A stretch of 64,000 bases of DNA from Limnohabitans sp. Hippo3 (GCF_003063665.1 NZ_NESF01000004.1:1-64000); one strand, 5' to 3'; numbered from the stretch's first letter, positions 17,458-28,142 are shown. Notes: a model not told the origin generated them from the sequence alone. Numbers and translations: made by a program.

Positions 17458-18083
17458 GCTTTTTTCTGACCCAGTTTGGATTCGGTGCCCGCCAGCAGTC
17501 GGTTGATGTTTTCACGGTGACGCCAGACCAGCAGCAAGGCCATGACGGCGAGGCTCAAGACCTCGGGCGAAGTGGCGTGCCAGGCCACGCCGTCGCCAAA
17601 CAGGTAAAAAACAGGCGCGAACACCGCAGCCACCATCGAAGCCAGGGACACGTAGCGGCTGAAGTACAAGACGATGGCAAAGCTCAGCACCGTGGCCAGG
17701 GCCAATGAACCGTTGACCCCCACCAGCACGCCCACCGCAGTGGCCACGCCTTTGCCGCCGACGAAACCAAAAAATACCGGGTAGAGGTGCCCCAAAAATG
17801 CAGCCAAACCCGCCAAGGCGGCGGTGCTGGCACCCAAACCCTGTTCTGGCCCGTAAGTCAGCACCAGCGCCACCGGCAGCCAGCCCTTGAAGGCGTCCAG
17901 CAACAAAGTCAGGATGGCCGCTTTTTTGCTGCCCGAGCGCAGCACATTGGTGGCGCCGGGGTTTTTGCTGCCATAGCTGCGCGGGTCGTTCAGCCCCATC
18001 AGGCGGCTCACGATCACCGCGAAGCTGAGCGAGCCCATCAAATAACTGGCCAACACCACGGCCACTGGAATCACCACATCCAT
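17454..18083 (-). CDS. plsY: Glycerol-3-phosphate acyltransferase PlsY
   Basis: The 209-residue membrane protein has the PlsY motifs [12 protein letters not shown], the [13 protein letters not shown] acyl-phosphate/G3P block and [15 protein letters not shown], with about five helices. It transfers the acyl group of acyl-phosphate to glycerol-3-phosphate, the first step of phospholipid synthesis. The ATG at 18083 has a GGGAG ribosome site, whereas the longer reading starting 15 codons earlier does not. It is upstream of ridA with a four-base overlap. Confidence 0.96.
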   Translation of the reverse strand: MDVVIPVAVVLASYLMGSLSFAVIVSRLMGLNDPRSYGSKNPGATNVLRSGSKKAAILTLLLDAFKGWLPVALVLTYGPEQGLGASTAALAGLAAFLGHLYPVFFGFVGGKGVATAVGVLVGVNGSLALATVLSFAIVLYFSRYVSLASMVAAVFAPVFYLFGDGVAWHATSPEVLSLAVMALLLVWRHRENINRLLAGTESKLGQKKA

Positions 18084-18111
18084 CAAAAGCTCCCTTGTTA
18101 TCGTTCGGGCG

Positions 18112-18603
18112 TCATTCTGCCAGCGCACAGTTCACGGGCTGGGCGCCCAGCAGCTGCACACACACCTGCGGGTCGATGCCCACCAGATAACCGCGCCTGC
18201 CACCGTTGATGCAGATGCGCGGCAAAGCCAGGATGCTTTCTTCGATGAAGACCGGCATGGCACGGCGCGTGGCAAAGGGCGAGGTGCCGCCCACCAGGTA
18301 ACCGCTGTGCCGGTTGGCCACCTCGGGGGCGCAAGGCTCGACCGACTTCAAACCGATCTGCCGCGCCAGATTTTTGGTGGACACCTTGCGGTTGCCGTGC
18401 ATCAGCACCACCAAGGGCTTGGCATCATGGTCCTGCATGATCAGGGTTTTGACCACCGCAAACGGGTCCATGCCCAACACCTGTGCGCTGTGCTGGGCAC
18501 CACCGTGTTCCAAATACTCGTAGGGGTGCTCGGTGAAGCTCACCCCGTGCTGACGCAAGAGCGCTGTGGCGGGGGTTTCGCTGACTTTGTCTTTCTTGGC
18601 CAT
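18112..18603 (-). CDS. ybaK: Cys-tRNA(Pro)/Cys-tRNA(Cys) deacylase YbaK
   Basis: The 163-residue protein has the YbaK/EbsC fold, with [23 protein letters not shown] split across two conserved strands, the catalytic-site lysine in VSTKNLAR, and [14 protein letters not shown]. It hydrolyses mischarged Cys-tRNA(Pro). Length is normal. It is followed after 28 bases by plsY on the same strand. Confidence 0.93.
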   Translation of the reverse strand: MAKKDKVSETPATALLRQHGVSFTEHPYEYLEHGGAQHSAQVLGMDPFAVVKTLIMQDHDAKPLVVLMHGNRKVSTKNLARQIGLKSVEPCAPEVANRHSGYLVGGTSPFATRRAMPVFIEESILALPRICINGGRRGYLVGIDPQVCVQLLGAQPVNCALAE

Positions 18604-18625
18604 CGCCCGATATCACCCAGCCACG

Positions 18626-19687
18626 TCACAAAGCCGGGTCGCGCATTTCCCAGCGGATGTCGTCGATCGCCTTGAGCACTTCGGGCGTCAACTGCGTGTT
18701 CCAGGCGGCCAGGTCTTCGTTGAGCTGCGCCAGCGAAGTCACACCGATGATGGTGCTGGCCACGCTCCAGCGGTGGTAGCAAAACGCCAATGCCATCTGG
18801 GTCGGCGTCATGCCGTTGTCGCGGGCCAGCTGGTTGTAACGGCGGGCGGCAGCCAGAGCCTCCGGGCGGCCCCAGCGCTGTTTTCGCATGGAGTCGTAGC
18901 GGGCGATGCGTCCACCATCAGGCACCAGCGGACCTTTCAGGTCGTCGTTGTCGTATTTGCCCGTGAGCAGGCCAAAGCCCAGCGGCGAATACGCCAGCAT
19001 CGACACATTCAGGCGGTAGCAAGTTTCGTCCAGACCGTTGTCATAGGTGCGGCTGACCAGGCAGTAAGGGTTTTGCACCGTGGCCACACGTGGCAGCCCA
19101 TGCTGCTCGGCCAGGCGCACAAACTCATGCACGCCGTAAGGCGTTTCGTTGGACAGACCGATGTGGCGCACCTTGCCCGCCTTGACCAGTTTGGCCAGGG
19201 CTTCGAGTTGCTCATGGATCGAGGTGACCGATTTGTCCTTGGCCGGGTCGAAATAGGTCATGCCAAAGACCGGCACATGGCGCTCGGGCCAGTGGATCTG
19301 GTACAGGTCGATCACATCGGTTTGCAGGCGGCGCAGGCTGCCGTCGCAGGCGTTCAGGATGTCTTGCCCCGTCATGCCCGAACCTTCACGAACCCAGGGC
19401 ATGCCACGTGAGGGGCCTGCCACTTTGGTCGCCAGCACCAGCTTTTGGCGGGCACCGGGGTGCTTGGCGAACCAGTTGCCGATGAAGGTTTCCGTCGCGC
19501 CGCAGGTCTCGGCCGAAGCGGGCACGGCGTACATCTCGGCCGTGTCGATGAAGTTGATGCCCGCTTCCAGCGAGCGGTCCAGGATGGCGTGCGAATCGGC
19601 TTCGTTGACCTGCTGGCCAAAGGTCATGGTCCCGAGACAGATGGGCGTGACTTGCAAATCGGTCTGGCCGAGTTGAACGAGTTTCAT
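18626..19687 (-). CDS. tas: NADP(H)-dependent aldo/keto reductase, Tas-like
   Basis: The 353-residue protein begins MKLVQLGQTDLQVTPICLGTMTFG and has the AKR catalytic Asp and Tyr in FIDTAEMYAVP, the Lys in LVLATKVAG, and VRHIGLSNETPYGV. These and its length match E. coli Tas. It should reduce carbonyls with NADPH; the physiological substrate is unknown. ATG 19687 was chosen over an upstream start 13 codons earlier because it gives the family N-terminus. It lies 23 bases upstream of ybaK. Confidence 0.9.
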   Translation of the reverse strand: MKLVQLGQTDLQVTPICLGTMTFGQQVNEADSHAILDRSLEAGINFIDTAEMYAVPASAETCGATETFIGNWFAKHPGARQKLVLATKVAGPSRGMPWVREGSGMTGQDILNACDGSLRRLQTDVIDLYQIHWPERHVPVFGMTYFDPAKDKSVTSIHEQLEALAKLVKAGKVRHIGLSNETPYGVHEFVRLAEQHGLPRVATVQNPYCLVSRTYDNGLDETCYRLNVSMLAYSPLGFGLLTGKYDNDDLKGPLVPDGGRIARYDSMRKQRWGRPEALAAARRYNQLARDNGMTPTQMALAFCYHRWSVASTIIGVTSLAQLNEDLAAWNTQLTPEVLKAIDDIRWEMRDPAL

Positions 19688-19708
19688 AGTGTGTCCTGTT
19701 GTATTTTG

Positions 19709-19740
19709 AAAAAAAGAGGGGGCCATCTCAGGACGGCCCC
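19709..19740 (-). terminator. Terminator of the acyl-CoA synthetase gene
   Basis: Read on the minus strand, stem GGGGCC / GGCCCC with a ten-base loop is followed by CTC and seven T residues. It lies about 50 bases after the stop of the acyl-CoA synthetase gene and before the aldo/keto reductase start. Confidence 0.7.
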
Positions 19741-19791
19741 AGAATCCGCAAGCCCTGCGGGCTTGGACGCATGGGCAAGAAGTCTATTTTG

Positions 19792-21570
19792 TCACGGCCT
19801 TTTGGCCAACTCGGTGGCCCTGGCCTCTTCTTGCAGCCGCAAGACGCGTCGCTGCACTTTGCCGGTGGTGGTCATGGGCAGCTGGTCGATGAACTCGATT
19901 TCTTTGGGGTATTCATAGGGGGCCAGCAAACCCTTCACATGGGCTTGCAGTTCGCGGCGCACCGCGTCGTCAAAGTCAGCTTGCTGCACACCCAAAGGCC
20001 TGCGGGCCAGCCAATCGGGCGACAGCACCACATAGGCCTTGACCACAGCGCCCCGGTCGGCGTCGGGCTTGGGCACCACGGCGGCATTCTGCACGGCCGG
20101 GTGCTTGACCAGGCAATTCTCGATCTCACCCGGCCCGATGCGGTAACCGGCGGCCTTGAACATGTCGTCGGTGCGGCCCTGGTACCAAAGGTAGCCGTCC
20201 TCGTCCGCCACCGCCATGTCGCCCGTGCGGCACCAGTCGCCCGCGTACTTGGCCTGCGTGGCTTTGGCGTTGTTCCAGTAACCCAGAAAGAACACCGGGT
20301 CCGGGTGGCCGTGCACATCGAAGCGGTTCACGGCCACTTCGCCGGGTGTGCCGGGCGGGCACAGCTGCCCGGCCTCGTCGATGACCGCAACCTGGTGGCC
20401 GGGGTAGCCCTTGCCCATGCTGCCGGGCTTGGCGGGCCACAAGCAGGTGCAGTTGCCCACCACGTAGTTGATCTCGGTCTGACCAAACATCTCGTTCACC
20501 GTCACGCCCATCTGCTGCTGGACATACGCAAACACCGCGTCACCCACCGCCTCGCCCGCGCTCATCATGGCTTGCAGCTTGAGCTTGTAACGGGCCTTCA
20601 CGTCGGGTACGGCCTTCATCATGGCTTTGAGCGCCGTGGGGAACAAGAAAGTGTGTGTCACGCCGTGACTTTGCAAAATCTCAAACGCCGCTTCGGGTGA
20701 AAAGCGCCCGTTGAAAGCCACGATGGGCCGCCCAAAATAGAGGCTGGGCAGTAAAGCGTCCATCAAGCCCCCGGTCCAGGCCCAGTCGGCGGGCGACCAA
20801 AAAACCGCTTTGGACGGGCGGCTGGCATCAAACGGGTCAAAACCAAACCAGTTCTGGCTGCACACAAAACCCGTGAGGTTACCGATCAACGCCCGGTGCG
20901 GGATGAGTGCGCCTTTGGGGTTGCCGGTGGTGCCGCTGGTGTAAATCAACACCGCCGGGTCTTCGGCCAGTGTGCTCACGGCTGTGAACGATGCCGCCTG
21001 ACTGCTCACGGCTTGTGCGTAGTCGAGGTCGGCCGAAACCCCTGCCTGCCCGACCCCGATCAGGGTTTGCAAACCAGGGCAGTCGGACCGCGCCTGCTGC
21101 AAGGCTTGCACGGTGGATTCGTCGCACACCGCCACGCGGGCCTGGCTGTCGTTGATGCGAAAAGACAACGCCTCCGGCCCAAACAGCATGGACAGAGGCA
21201 TGGCCACTGCGCCCATTTGCAGCACCGCCATGTAGGCCACGGCGGTTTCAAAACGCTGGGGCAACACAATCGCCACCCGGTCGCCGCGTTTCACGCCCTG
21301 CGCCTGCAGCACACGGCTCAAGCGGTTGGCCGCGGTTTGCAGCTGGCCGAAGGTCCAGCTCTGGCCCAGGCCCCGACCCGCCACATGCTCGCGGATGGCG
21401 ACGTGCCCGGCCGTAGCGGACTGCACGGCCCATTGACCACAGCAAGCCTGCGCCATGTTGAAGCGCTTGGGCACTTTCCAGCCAAATCCCTGGTGAACGG
21501 CTTGATAACGGTCAGCAGCAGCTTTCTTCGGGTTATGGGCTTGGCGGTCCTGGTTGCGACTGACGCTCAT
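19792..21570 (-). CDS. AMP-dependent acyl-CoA synthetase (ANL superfamily)
   Basis: The 592-residue protein shows the ANL motifs in order: P-loop YTSGTTGNPKG, FPTALKAMM, MSAGEAVGDAV, EMFGQTE, GDWCRTGD, the hinge GRTDDMFKAAGYRIGP and the catalytic lysine in TTTGKVQRR. It activates a carboxylic acid to acyl-AMP and then acyl-CoA. Overall shape is that of medium-chain/acetyl-CoA-synthetase-like enzymes, so the preferred acid is uncertain. AAGGAG precedes the ATG. It is divergent from the alpha/beta hydrolase gene with only 13 bases between starts. Confidence 0.93.
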   Translation of the reverse strand: MSVSRNQDRQAHNPKKAAADRYQAVHQGFGWKVPKRFNMAQACCGQWAVQSATAGHVAIREHVAGRGLGQSWTFGQLQTAANRLSRVLQAQGVKRGDRVAIVLPQRFETAVAYMAVLQMGAVAMPLSMLFGPEALSFRINDSQARVAVCDESTVQALQQARSDCPGLQTLIGVGQAGVSADLDYAQAVSSQAASFTAVSTLAEDPAVLIYTSGTTGNPKGALIPHRALIGNLTGFVCSQNWFGFDPFDASRPSKAVFWSPADWAWTGGLMDALLPSLYFGRPIVAFNGRFSPEAAFEILQSHGVTHTFLFPTALKAMMKAVPDVKARYKLKLQAMMSAGEAVGDAVFAYVQQQMGVTVNEMFGQTEINYVVGNCTCLWPAKPGSMGKGYPGHQVAVIDEAGQLCPPGTPGEVAVNRFDVHGHPDPVFFLGYWNNAKATQAKYAGDWCRTGDMAVADEDGYLWYQGRTDDMFKAAGYRIGPGEIENCLVKHPAVQNAAVVPKPDADRGAVVKAYVVLSPDWLARRPLGVQQADFDDAVRRELQAHVKGLLAPYEYPKEIEFIDQLPMTTTGKVQRRVLRLQEEARATELAKRP

Positions 21571-21583
21571 CGTGTGTCTCCTT

Positions 21584-22510
21584 ATGATTGAAAGTATGTA
21601 CCAAGTTCAACGCGAATCACAAAGCCACTGGGTGCCGCTGCGCGGCTGCCGCTACCACGTCCGCCAGTGGGGCACGCCCACACCCGGAGCCACCCCGCTC
21701 GTTTTGACCCACGGCTGGATGGACGTGGCCGCCTCCTACCAGTTCATGGTCGATGCCTTCAGCGAGGCTTTTGTCAGCCAGCGCCCCATCATCGCGATGG
21801 ACTGGCGCGGTTATGGCCTGACCGAGACCCCACTCACCGACAGCTACTGGTTCCCCGACTATTTAGCCGATCTGGACGCCCTGCTTGATGCGCTCTACCC
21901 CGGGCAAGTGATCGATTTGGTCGGTCACAGCATGGGCGGCAACGTGGTCATGATGTACGCGGGCACCCGCCCCGAGCGCATCCGCCGCCTGGTCAACCTC
22001 GAAGGGTTCGGCATGGCCGGCACGCAGCCTGCCCAAGCCCCCACCCGCATGGCAAAGTGGCTCGATGAGCTCAAAGCCCAACGCGCGGGTGACAACACCC
22101 TCAAAGCCTACCCGGACGCTGCGGGCGTGGCCGCGCGCTTGAAGAAAACCAACCGCCGCCTGGGCCAGGACAAAGCCGATTGGCTGGCCCAGCATTGGGC
22201 CCGCCCAGGCCCCGATGGCCAGTGGCGCATCCTGGGCGACTCGGCGCACAAGGTCATCAACCCGTATCTGTTCCACGTCGAAGAAGCGCTGGCCATGTAC
22301 CGCCGCATCAGCGCCCCGGTGCTGGTGGTGGAAGCCTCGGACGACTCGCTCAGCCAGTGGTGGAAAGGGCAATACACCTTGGCCGAGTTCCACGAGCGCT
22401 TGAAGTCCGTGCCCCAGCTGGAACAAGCCGTGATCCAGGACGCCGGGCACATGCTGCACCACGACCAACCACAGGCCCTGGCAGCCTTGCTCGAGAAGTT
22501 CATGGCCTGA
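21584..22510 (+). CDS. Alpha/beta hydrolase
   Basis: The 308-residue protein has the alpha/beta hydrolase signature: THGWMDVAAS oxyanion loop, the nucleophile serine in LVGHSMGGNVV, an acidic residue in VVEASDDSLS and the catalytic His in DAGHMLHHDQP. The substrate is unknown; an ester or thioester is likely. ATG 21584 and ATG 21596 are both possible starts and neither has a clear ribosome site. It is back to back with the acyl-CoA synthetase gene, which suggests related roles. Confidence 0.88.
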   Translation: MIESMYQVQRESQSHWVPLRGCRYHVRQWGTPTPGATPLVLTHGWMDVAASYQFMVDAFSEAFVSQRPIIAMDWRGYGLTETPLTDSYWFPDYLADLDALLDALYPGQVIDLVGHSMGGNVVMMYAGTRPERIRRLVNLEGFGMAGTQPAQAPTRMAKWLDELKAQRAGDNTLKAYPDAAGVAARLKKTNRRLGQDKADWLAQHWARPGPDGQWRILGDSAHKVINPYLFHVEEALAMYRRISAPVLVVEASDDSLSQWWKGQYTLAEFHERLKSVPQLEQAVIQDAGHMLHHDQPQALAALLEKFMA

Positions 22511-22554
22511 GAGGCCCTAAAATCAGGTTGTTTTAGTTTTGATGACTGTTGGCC

Positions 22555-23085
22555 ATGTCCCTCTCCACCCTCTCCCGTTTCTGCCTGGTTGCGGCCTTGT
22601 CTGTGTCGTTCGCTTCGGCGCATGCAGACGCCACCAGCCGCTATTGCCCTGACTTTCTGGCCGTCCAAGGCGCCCCTGAGCCCGCACACCGGGGAGAGTT
22701 CACGTTTTCGCCGTACACCCACCACTTCAGCAACAACCCGGAACACAAAAAAGTGGTCCTGGTGGCGATTGACGAACAACTGCCAGGCGACCGCTTGTGC
22801 GGTGTGAGTTTTTTCAGCAACTCGTTTGGACAGCCTTCGGTGTACGTTTACGCCGGTCAGCAGTTCAACAATTTGTGGGGCGTGCCCCAGCTGTTCGCCA
22901 AAGTCACGGGCGGCATCATGTACGGCTATGTGGCGCCGTATGAGAACAAAGTGCCCCTGAACTACAAAGGCTTCAATCCCGCCATCATTCCGTCTGTGGG
23001 TTACAAACTGACCCAGCACGATTCGGTGCAGCTCAAGTTTCTGGGCACGGCGGCCCTGATGTTCTCTTACGGGCGCCAGTTTTAA
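22555..23085 (+). CDS. Unknown exported protein, possibly outer-membrane barrel
   Basis: I do not recognise this 176-residue protein with certainty. It has a Sec signal peptide (core LVAALSVSFASAHA, cleavage near residue 22), then alternating polar/aromatic strands and repeated glycines (KVTGGIMYGYVAPYENKVPLN, AIIPSVGYKLT) ending in an aromatic-rich SYGRQF. A terminal phenylalanine and such strand patterns are typical of small outer-membrane beta-barrels. Two cysteines (YCPDF, LCGVSFF) could form a disulfide. It lies alone between the hydrolase and prfB on the same strand. Confidence 0.7.
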   Translation: MSLSTLSRFCLVAALSVSFASAHADATSRYCPDFLAVQGAPEPAHRGEFTFSPYTHHFSNNPEHKKVVLVAIDEQLPGDRLCGVSFFSNSFGQPSVYVYAGQQFNNLWGVPQLFAKVTGGIMYGYVAPYENKVPLNYKGFNPAIIPSVGYKLTQHDSVQLKFLGTAALMFSYGRQF

Positions 23086-23156
23086 GCCACCCGGCAGGCG
23101 GGCGCGCAGCCAAGTCATGAGAAAATGCCCGGTTTACCGAACCGGACACTTTCATC

Positions 23157-24261
23157 ATGGACGCAGAACGCATCAACCAAATCGGCGCATCCCTCACAGA
23201 CCTGACCGCTCGTACCCACGAGTTACGGGGGTATCTTTGACTACGATGCCAAATCTGAACGGCTGAGAACCGTCAACGCATCGCTCGAAGATCCCACAGT
23301 CTGGAACGACCCCAAGAAAGCCCAGGAACTGGGCAAAGAGAAAAAAGCGCTCGACAGCGTGGTGGTCACCATCACCACCTTGACCAACGAGCTGGCCGAC
23401 AACCTTGAATTGTTCGAAATGAGCAAGGCAGAAGGCGACGACGACGGTCTGCTGACCATCGAAGCCGAGACCGCCAAGCTGGCCAAGCTCGTGGAAGACC
23501 TCGAGTTCCGCCGCATGTTCCGCCACGAGGCCGACCCGCTCAACTGCTTCATCGACATCCAGGCGGGCGCTGGTGGCACCGAGGCCTGTGACTGGGCCAG
23601 CATGCTGCTGCGCCAGTACCTCAAATACGCCGAGCGCAAAGGCTTCAAAGCCACGGTGGAAGACGAAACCCCGGGTGACACCGCGGGCATCAAGGGCGCG
23701 ACCATCAAGATCGAAGGCGAATACGCTTTTGGCTTGCTGCGCACCGAGACTGGCGTGCACCGTTTGGTGCGCAAGAGCCCGTTTGACTCGTCGGGCGGTC
23801 GCCACACCTCGTTTGCCTCGCTGTTCGTTTATCCCGAGATCGACGACTCGATCGAGATCAACATCAACCCGGCCGATGTGCGCACCGACACCTTCCGCGC
23901 CAGCGGCGCGGGCGGTCAGCACATCAACAAGACCGACTCGGCCGTGCGCCTGACGCACATCCCCACGGGCATCGTGGTGCAGTGCCAGGACGGCCGCAGC
24001 CAGCACAGCAACCGCGACGTGGCCTGGCAACGCCTGCGCTCGCGCCTGTACGACTTCGAGATGCGCAAACGCATGGAAGAACAGCAAAAGCTGGAAGACA
24101 CCAAGACCGATGTGGGCTGGGGTCACCAGATCCGCAGCTATGTGCTGGACAACAGCCGCATCAAGGATTTGCGCACCAACGTCGAAATTTCGGCCACCCA
24201 AAAGGTGCTCGATGGCGACCTGGATGCGTTCATCGAAGCCTCACTGAAACAAGGCCTCTGA
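23157..24261 (+). CDS. prfB: Peptide chain release factor 2, with programmed +1 frameshift
   Basis: Two joined segments, 23157-23237 and 23239-24261, encode a 367-residue RF2. The first 27 codons end at an in-frame TGA (23238-23240). Skipping one T continues in the long frame with GAC. The tripeptide anticodon SPF ([12 protein letters not shown]) recognises UGA/UAA, and [16 protein letters not shown] carries the GGQ motif that triggers peptide release. Length agrees with E. coli RF2 (365). The in-frame stop makes synthesis self-regulating: low RF2 favours the frameshift. pepN follows after 33 bases. Confidence 0.97.
23226..23241 (+). promoter_or_regulatory. RF2 programmed +1 frameshift site
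   Basis: CGGGGG acts as the internal Shine-Dalgarno-like element, followed by TAT, the slippery CTT codon (23235-23237), the TGA stop and C. This is almost identical to the E. coli prfB site (AGGGGGTATCTTTGAC). The TGA-C context is a poor terminator and an autoregulatory sensor of RF2 level. Confidence 0.96.
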
Positions 24262-24294
24262 GTTGCTCAGACCACAACCCAAACGGAGTTCCTG

Positions 24295-27018
24295 ATGCGT
24301 GAAGGACAACCCACCGCGATTCAACGGGCGGCGTATACCGCCCCGGCTTTCTGGATCGACACGGTCGATCTGACCTTTGATCTGGATCCGGCCAAAACCC
24401 GCGTGCTCAACAAGATGCGTCTGCGCCGCAACCCCGATGTGGCGGCCCAGCCCCTGCGTCTGGATGGCGAAGACCTCAATTTGGCCCGCGTGCTGGTCAA
24501 CGGCGGTGGCACCTCGTTCAAGATGGACGGCAACCAGCTGGTGCTGGAAAACCTGCCCGAAGGCCATGACGCCTTCGATCTGGAAATCTTCACCACCTGC
24601 AACCCCGAGAAGAACACCCAGTTGATGGGCCTGTACGTCAGCAACGACTCGTTCTTCACCCAGTGCGAGGCCGAGGGTTTCCGTCGCATCACCTACTTCC
24701 TGGACCGCCCGGACGTGATGGCCAGCTACACCGTCACGCTGCGTGCCGACAAGGCCAAATACCCGGTGCTGCTGAGTAACGGCAACCTGGTTGAGCAAGG
24801 TGCACTGGAAGACGGTCCCAACGGTCCGAGGCATTTCGCCAAGTGGGTCGACCCACACAAAAAGCCCTGTTACCTGTTTGCTCTTGTTGCAGGCCAACTG
24901 GTCACGCGCGAGCAGCGCATTGTCAGTCGCAGTGGCACTGAACACTTGCTGCAAGTGTTTGTGCGCCCCGGCGACCTGGACAAGACCGAGCACGCGATGA
25001 ACTCGCTCATGGCCAGCGTGGCCTGGGACGAAGCGCGCTTTGGTCTGCCGCTGGACCTGGAACGCTTCATGATCGTCGCCACCAGCGACTTCAACATGGG
25101 CGCCATGGAAAACAAGGGCTTGAACATCTTCAACACCAAGTACGTGTTGGCCAACCCAGCCACCGCCACCGACATGGATTTCGGCAACATCGAATCGGTC
25201 GTGGGCCACGAGTACTTCCACAACTGGACCGGCAACCGCATCACCTGCCGCGACTGGTTCCAGCTCTCGCTCAAAGAAGGCCTCACGGTCTTCCGCGACC
25301 AGGAGTTCAGCCAGGACATGGCGGGCGAGGCCAGTGCCCGCGCGGTCAAGCGCATCGAAGACGTGCGCGTGCTGCGCACCGTGCAGTTTGCCGAAGACGC
25401 CGGCCCCATGGCCCACCCGGTGCGACCTGATAGCTATGTGGAGATCAACAACTTCTACACCGTCACCATCTACGAAAAAGGCTCTGAAGTCGTTCGCATG
25501 ATGCAGACCCTGGTGGCCACGCCCACTGACAGCCTGGGTCGCGACGGTTTTGCCAAGGGCATGAAACTCTACTTTGAGCACCATGACGGCCAGGCCGTGA
25601 CCTGCGACGACTTTGCGCAAGCGATTGCCGATGCCAACCCCGGCTCGGCACTGGCTCTGCACCTGGACACCTTCAAACACTGGTACAGCCAGGCCGGTAC
25701 ACCACGCCTTCAAGCCACGGGCGCCTACAACGCGACCGAGCGCACCTACACCCTCACCCTCAGCCAAAGCTGCCCAGCCACACCCGATCAGGACCGCAAA
25801 GCGCCCTTCGTGATCCCGGTGACTTTGGGTCTGCTCAGCCGCGATGGCGCTGCCCTGCCCTTGCAGCTGGCAGGCAGCAGCGAAGCCGCGGCTCAGCACA
25901 CCCTGGTGCTGACCGAGGCCAGCGCCAGCTACTCCTTTGTCAACATCGACAGCGAACCCGTGCCTTCACTCTTGCGCGGTTTCAGCGCCCCGGTGGTGCT
26001 CGAAGACGGCCTGAACGCCGACGACCTGCTGATCTTGCTGGCCCACGACAGCGACCCCTTCAACCAATGGGAAGCTGGCCAGCGCCTGATGCTGCAAAGC
26101 GCCCTGGATGCCATCCAGCAAAACAAGGACTTGACGGGCCAGCCCGTGCTGTCCGACGCCCTGGTGGCAGCCCTGCGCAATGTGCTGCGCCACCCCACAC
26201 TGGATGCGGCCTTCAAGGACCTGGCCCTGACGCTGCCCTCCGAAAACTACATCGCCGACCAGCTGGATGTGGTGGACCCGCAGCGCGTGCACGCCCTGCG
26301 CGAAACCATGCGCCTGCAACTGGCCACGGCCTTGCAAACCGACTGGCAATGGGCCTGGGACGCGCATAAAAACAATGGCGCTTACTCGCCCGATGCCAAG
26401 TCGGCTGGTCGACGTGCCCTGGCCGGTCTGGCCATGACCATGCTGTGTGTGGCCGCCGTGCAAAGCGGTGACGCCGTCACGCCCGGCCGCGTGTACCAGC
26501 AGTTCAAGGACGCGGGCAACATGACCGACCGCTTCAACGCCTTGTCGGCCCTGGTGGTCAGCGGCCATGCACTCGCACAGGACGCCTTGGCCTTGTTCCA
26601 CAAACTGTTCCAGCACGAAGCGCTGGTCATCGACAAGTGGTTTGCCTTGCAGGCCGGGGCCCCCGACCGGGCAGGCGATGTGCTGCCGCGTGTGCGCCAG
26701 CTCATGCAACACCCCGACTTCAGCCTGCGCAACCCCAACCGCGCCCGCAGCCTGATCTTCAGCTACTGCAGCGCCAACCCGGCCGGATTCCACCGCCCGG
26801 ACGCCGCAGGCTATGTCTACTGGAGCGAGCAGGTGCTGGCGCTGGACGCCATCAACCCGCAAGTGGCCGCACGCCTGGCCCGCGCCATGGACCGCTGGAG
26901 CCGCCTGGCCGAGCCTTACCGCAGCGCAGCCAAAGTCGCCATCGAGCGCGTGGCGGCCAAAACAGACCTGTCGAACGACGTGCGCGAGGTCATCAGCCGC
27001 GCCTTGAGTGCAGCCTGA
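24295..27018 (+). CDS. pepN: Aminopeptidase N (M1 family)
   Basis: The 907-residue enzyme has the exopeptidase motif [11 protein letters not shown] and the zinc site [12 protein letters not shown] with the distant Glu in [14 protein letters not shown] (HEYFH near residue 305). The DUF3458-type C-terminal domains follow, as in E. coli PepN (870). It removes N-terminal residues from peptides in the cytoplasm. GGAG precedes the ATG. It follows prfB and precedes fbp by 29 bases on the same strand. Confidence 0.97.
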   Translation: MREGQPTAIQRAAYTAPAFWIDTVDLTFDLDPAKTRVLNKMRLRRNPDVAAQPLRLDGEDLNLARVLVNGGGTSFKMDGNQLVLENLPEGHDAFDLEIFTTCNPEKNTQLMGLYVSNDSFFTQCEAEGFRRITYFLDRPDVMASYTVTLRADKAKYPVLLSNGNLVEQGALEDGPNGPRHFAKWVDPHKKPCYLFALVAGQLVTREQRIVSRSGTEHLLQVFVRPGDLDKTEHAMNSLMASVAWDEARFGLPLDLERFMIVATSDFNMGAMENKGLNIFNTKYVLANPATATDMDFGNIESVVGHEYFHNWTGNRITCRDWFQLSLKEGLTVFRDQEFSQDMAGEASARAVKRIEDVRVLRTVQFAEDAGPMAHPVRPDSYVEINNFYTVTIYEKGSEVVRMMQTLVATPTDSLGRDGFAKGMKLYFEHHDGQAVTCDDFAQAIADANPGSALALHLDTFKHWYSQAGTPRLQATGAYNATERTYTLTLSQSCPATPDQDRKAPFVIPVTLGLLSRDGAALPLQLAGSSEAAAQHTLVLTEASASYSFVNIDSEPVPSLLRGFSAPVVLEDGLNADDLLILLAHDSDPFNQWEAGQRLMLQSALDAIQQNKDLTGQPVLSDALVAALRNVLRHPTLDAAFKDLALTLPSENYIADQLDVVDPQRVHALRETMRLQLATALQTDWQWAWDAHKNNGAYSPDAKSAGRRALAGLAMTMLCVAAVQSGDAVTPGRVYQQFKDAGNMTDRFNALSALVVSGHALAQDALALFHKLFQHEALVIDKWFALQAGAPDRAGDVLPRVRQLMQHPDFSLRNPNRARSLIFSYCSANPAGFHRPDAAGYVYWSEQVLALDAINPQVAARLARAMDRWSRLAEPYRSAAKVAIERVAAKTDLSNDVREVISRALSAA

Positions 27019-27047
27019 AACGCGCCGCTGAAATCCAAGGAATCAAC

Positions 27048-28055
27048 ATGAGCAGCAAAATTTCCCTCTCACGCTACCTGGTGGAGCAGCAACGCGACAA
27101 AGGCCACATCCCGGCCGAGCTGCGTCTGCTGCTCGAAGTGGTGGCCCGCGCCTGCAAAAGCATCAGCCACGCCGTCAACAAAGGCGCTTTGGGCGGTGTG
27201 TTGGGCAGTGCCGACAGCGAGAACGTGCAAGGCGAAGTGCAAAAGAAACTGGACATCATCGCCAACGAAGTGCTGATCGAGGCCAATGAATGGGGCGGGC
27301 ACCTCGCGGCCATGGCCAGCGAAGAGATGGACAGCATCTACCTGGTGCCCAACCGCTACCCGCAGGGCGAATACCTGCTCATGTTTGACCCGCTGGACGG
27401 CTCGTCCAACATCGATGTCAACGTCAGCATCGGCACCATTTTCAGCGTGCTCAAAAAGGCCGATGACAACCAGGGCGTGACCGAAAAAGACTTTTTGCAG
27501 CCCGGGAAAAACCAGGTCGCGGCCGGCTATTGCGTGTACGGCCCGCAAACCACCTTGGTGCTCACCGTGGGCGATGGCGTGGCCATGTTCACGCTGGACC
27601 GCGAACAAGGCTCTTTTGTGCTGACACAAGAAAACGTGCAAGTGCCTGCCGACACCAAAGAGTTCGCCATCAACATGAGCAACATGCGCCACTGGGACGA
27701 ACCCGTGCGCCGCTACATCGACGAATGCCTGCAAGGCCAGGAGGGCCCACGCGGCAAGGACTTCAACATGCGCTGGATCGCTTCCATGGTGGCCGACGTG
27801 CACCGCATCCTGACCCGTGGCGGCGTCTTCATGTACCCCTGGGACAAGCGCGAGCCCCACAAACCCGGCAAGCTGCGCCTGCTCTACGAAGCCAACCCCA
27901 TGAGCTGGCTGATCGAGCAAGCCGGGGGCGCCGCCACCAACGGCAAGACACGCATCCTCGATTTGCAACCGAGCCAGTTGCACGAACGCGTGAGCGTGGT
28001 GCTGGGCTCCAAAAACGAAGTCGAACGCATCACCCAATACCACGCCCAAGCTTGA
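27048..28055 (+). CDS. fbp: Fructose-1,6-bisphosphatase class 1
   Basis: The 335-residue enzyme has the metal and substrate motif [19 protein letters not shown], the upstream acidic SEEMDS, and the C-terminal GGVFMYPWD and [14 protein letters not shown] blocks of class 1 FBPase. It converts fructose-1,6-bisphosphate to fructose-6-phosphate in gluconeogenesis. ATG 27048 has an AAGGA ribosome site and gives the standard [11 protein letters not shown] start; the longer open frame upstream overlaps pepN and is not real. A bidirectional terminator follows. Confidence 0.97.
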   Translation: MSSKISLSRYLVEQQRDKGHIPAELRLLLEVVARACKSISHAVNKGALGGVLGSADSENVQGEVQKKLDIIANEVLIEANEWGGHLAAMASEEMDSIYLVPNRYPQGEYLLMFDPLDGSSNIDVNVSIGTIFSVLKKADDNQGVTEKDFLQPGKNQVAAGYCVYGPQTTLVLTVGDGVAMFTLDREQGSFVLTQENVQVPADTKEFAINMSNMRHWDEPVRRYIDECLQGQEGPRGKDFNMRWIASMVADVHRILTRGGVFMYPWDKREPHKPGKLRLLYEANPMSWLIEQAGGAATNGKTRILDLQPSQLHERVSVVLGSKNEVERITQYHAQA

Positions 28056-28142
28056 TGCCCGGTCATGGGCAGCAACGCTGCAGCCCATAGCGCAAAGCAT
28101 GGGCAGGTCAGCGCCCGGCTGCGCCCAACCGACCACCCAAAC

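Noticed and set aside
23157-24261. prfB as a frameshifted pseudogene
   Set aside because: The stop and slip site exactly match the known RF2 programmed frameshift, and the SPF and GGQ motifs are intact.
24241-25899. 552-codon open frame opposite pepN
   Set aside because: Antisense shadow of pepN with no recognisable domain.
27069-28136. 355-codon open frame opposite fbp
   Set aside because: Antisense shadow; product rich in His, Val and Ala with no motif.
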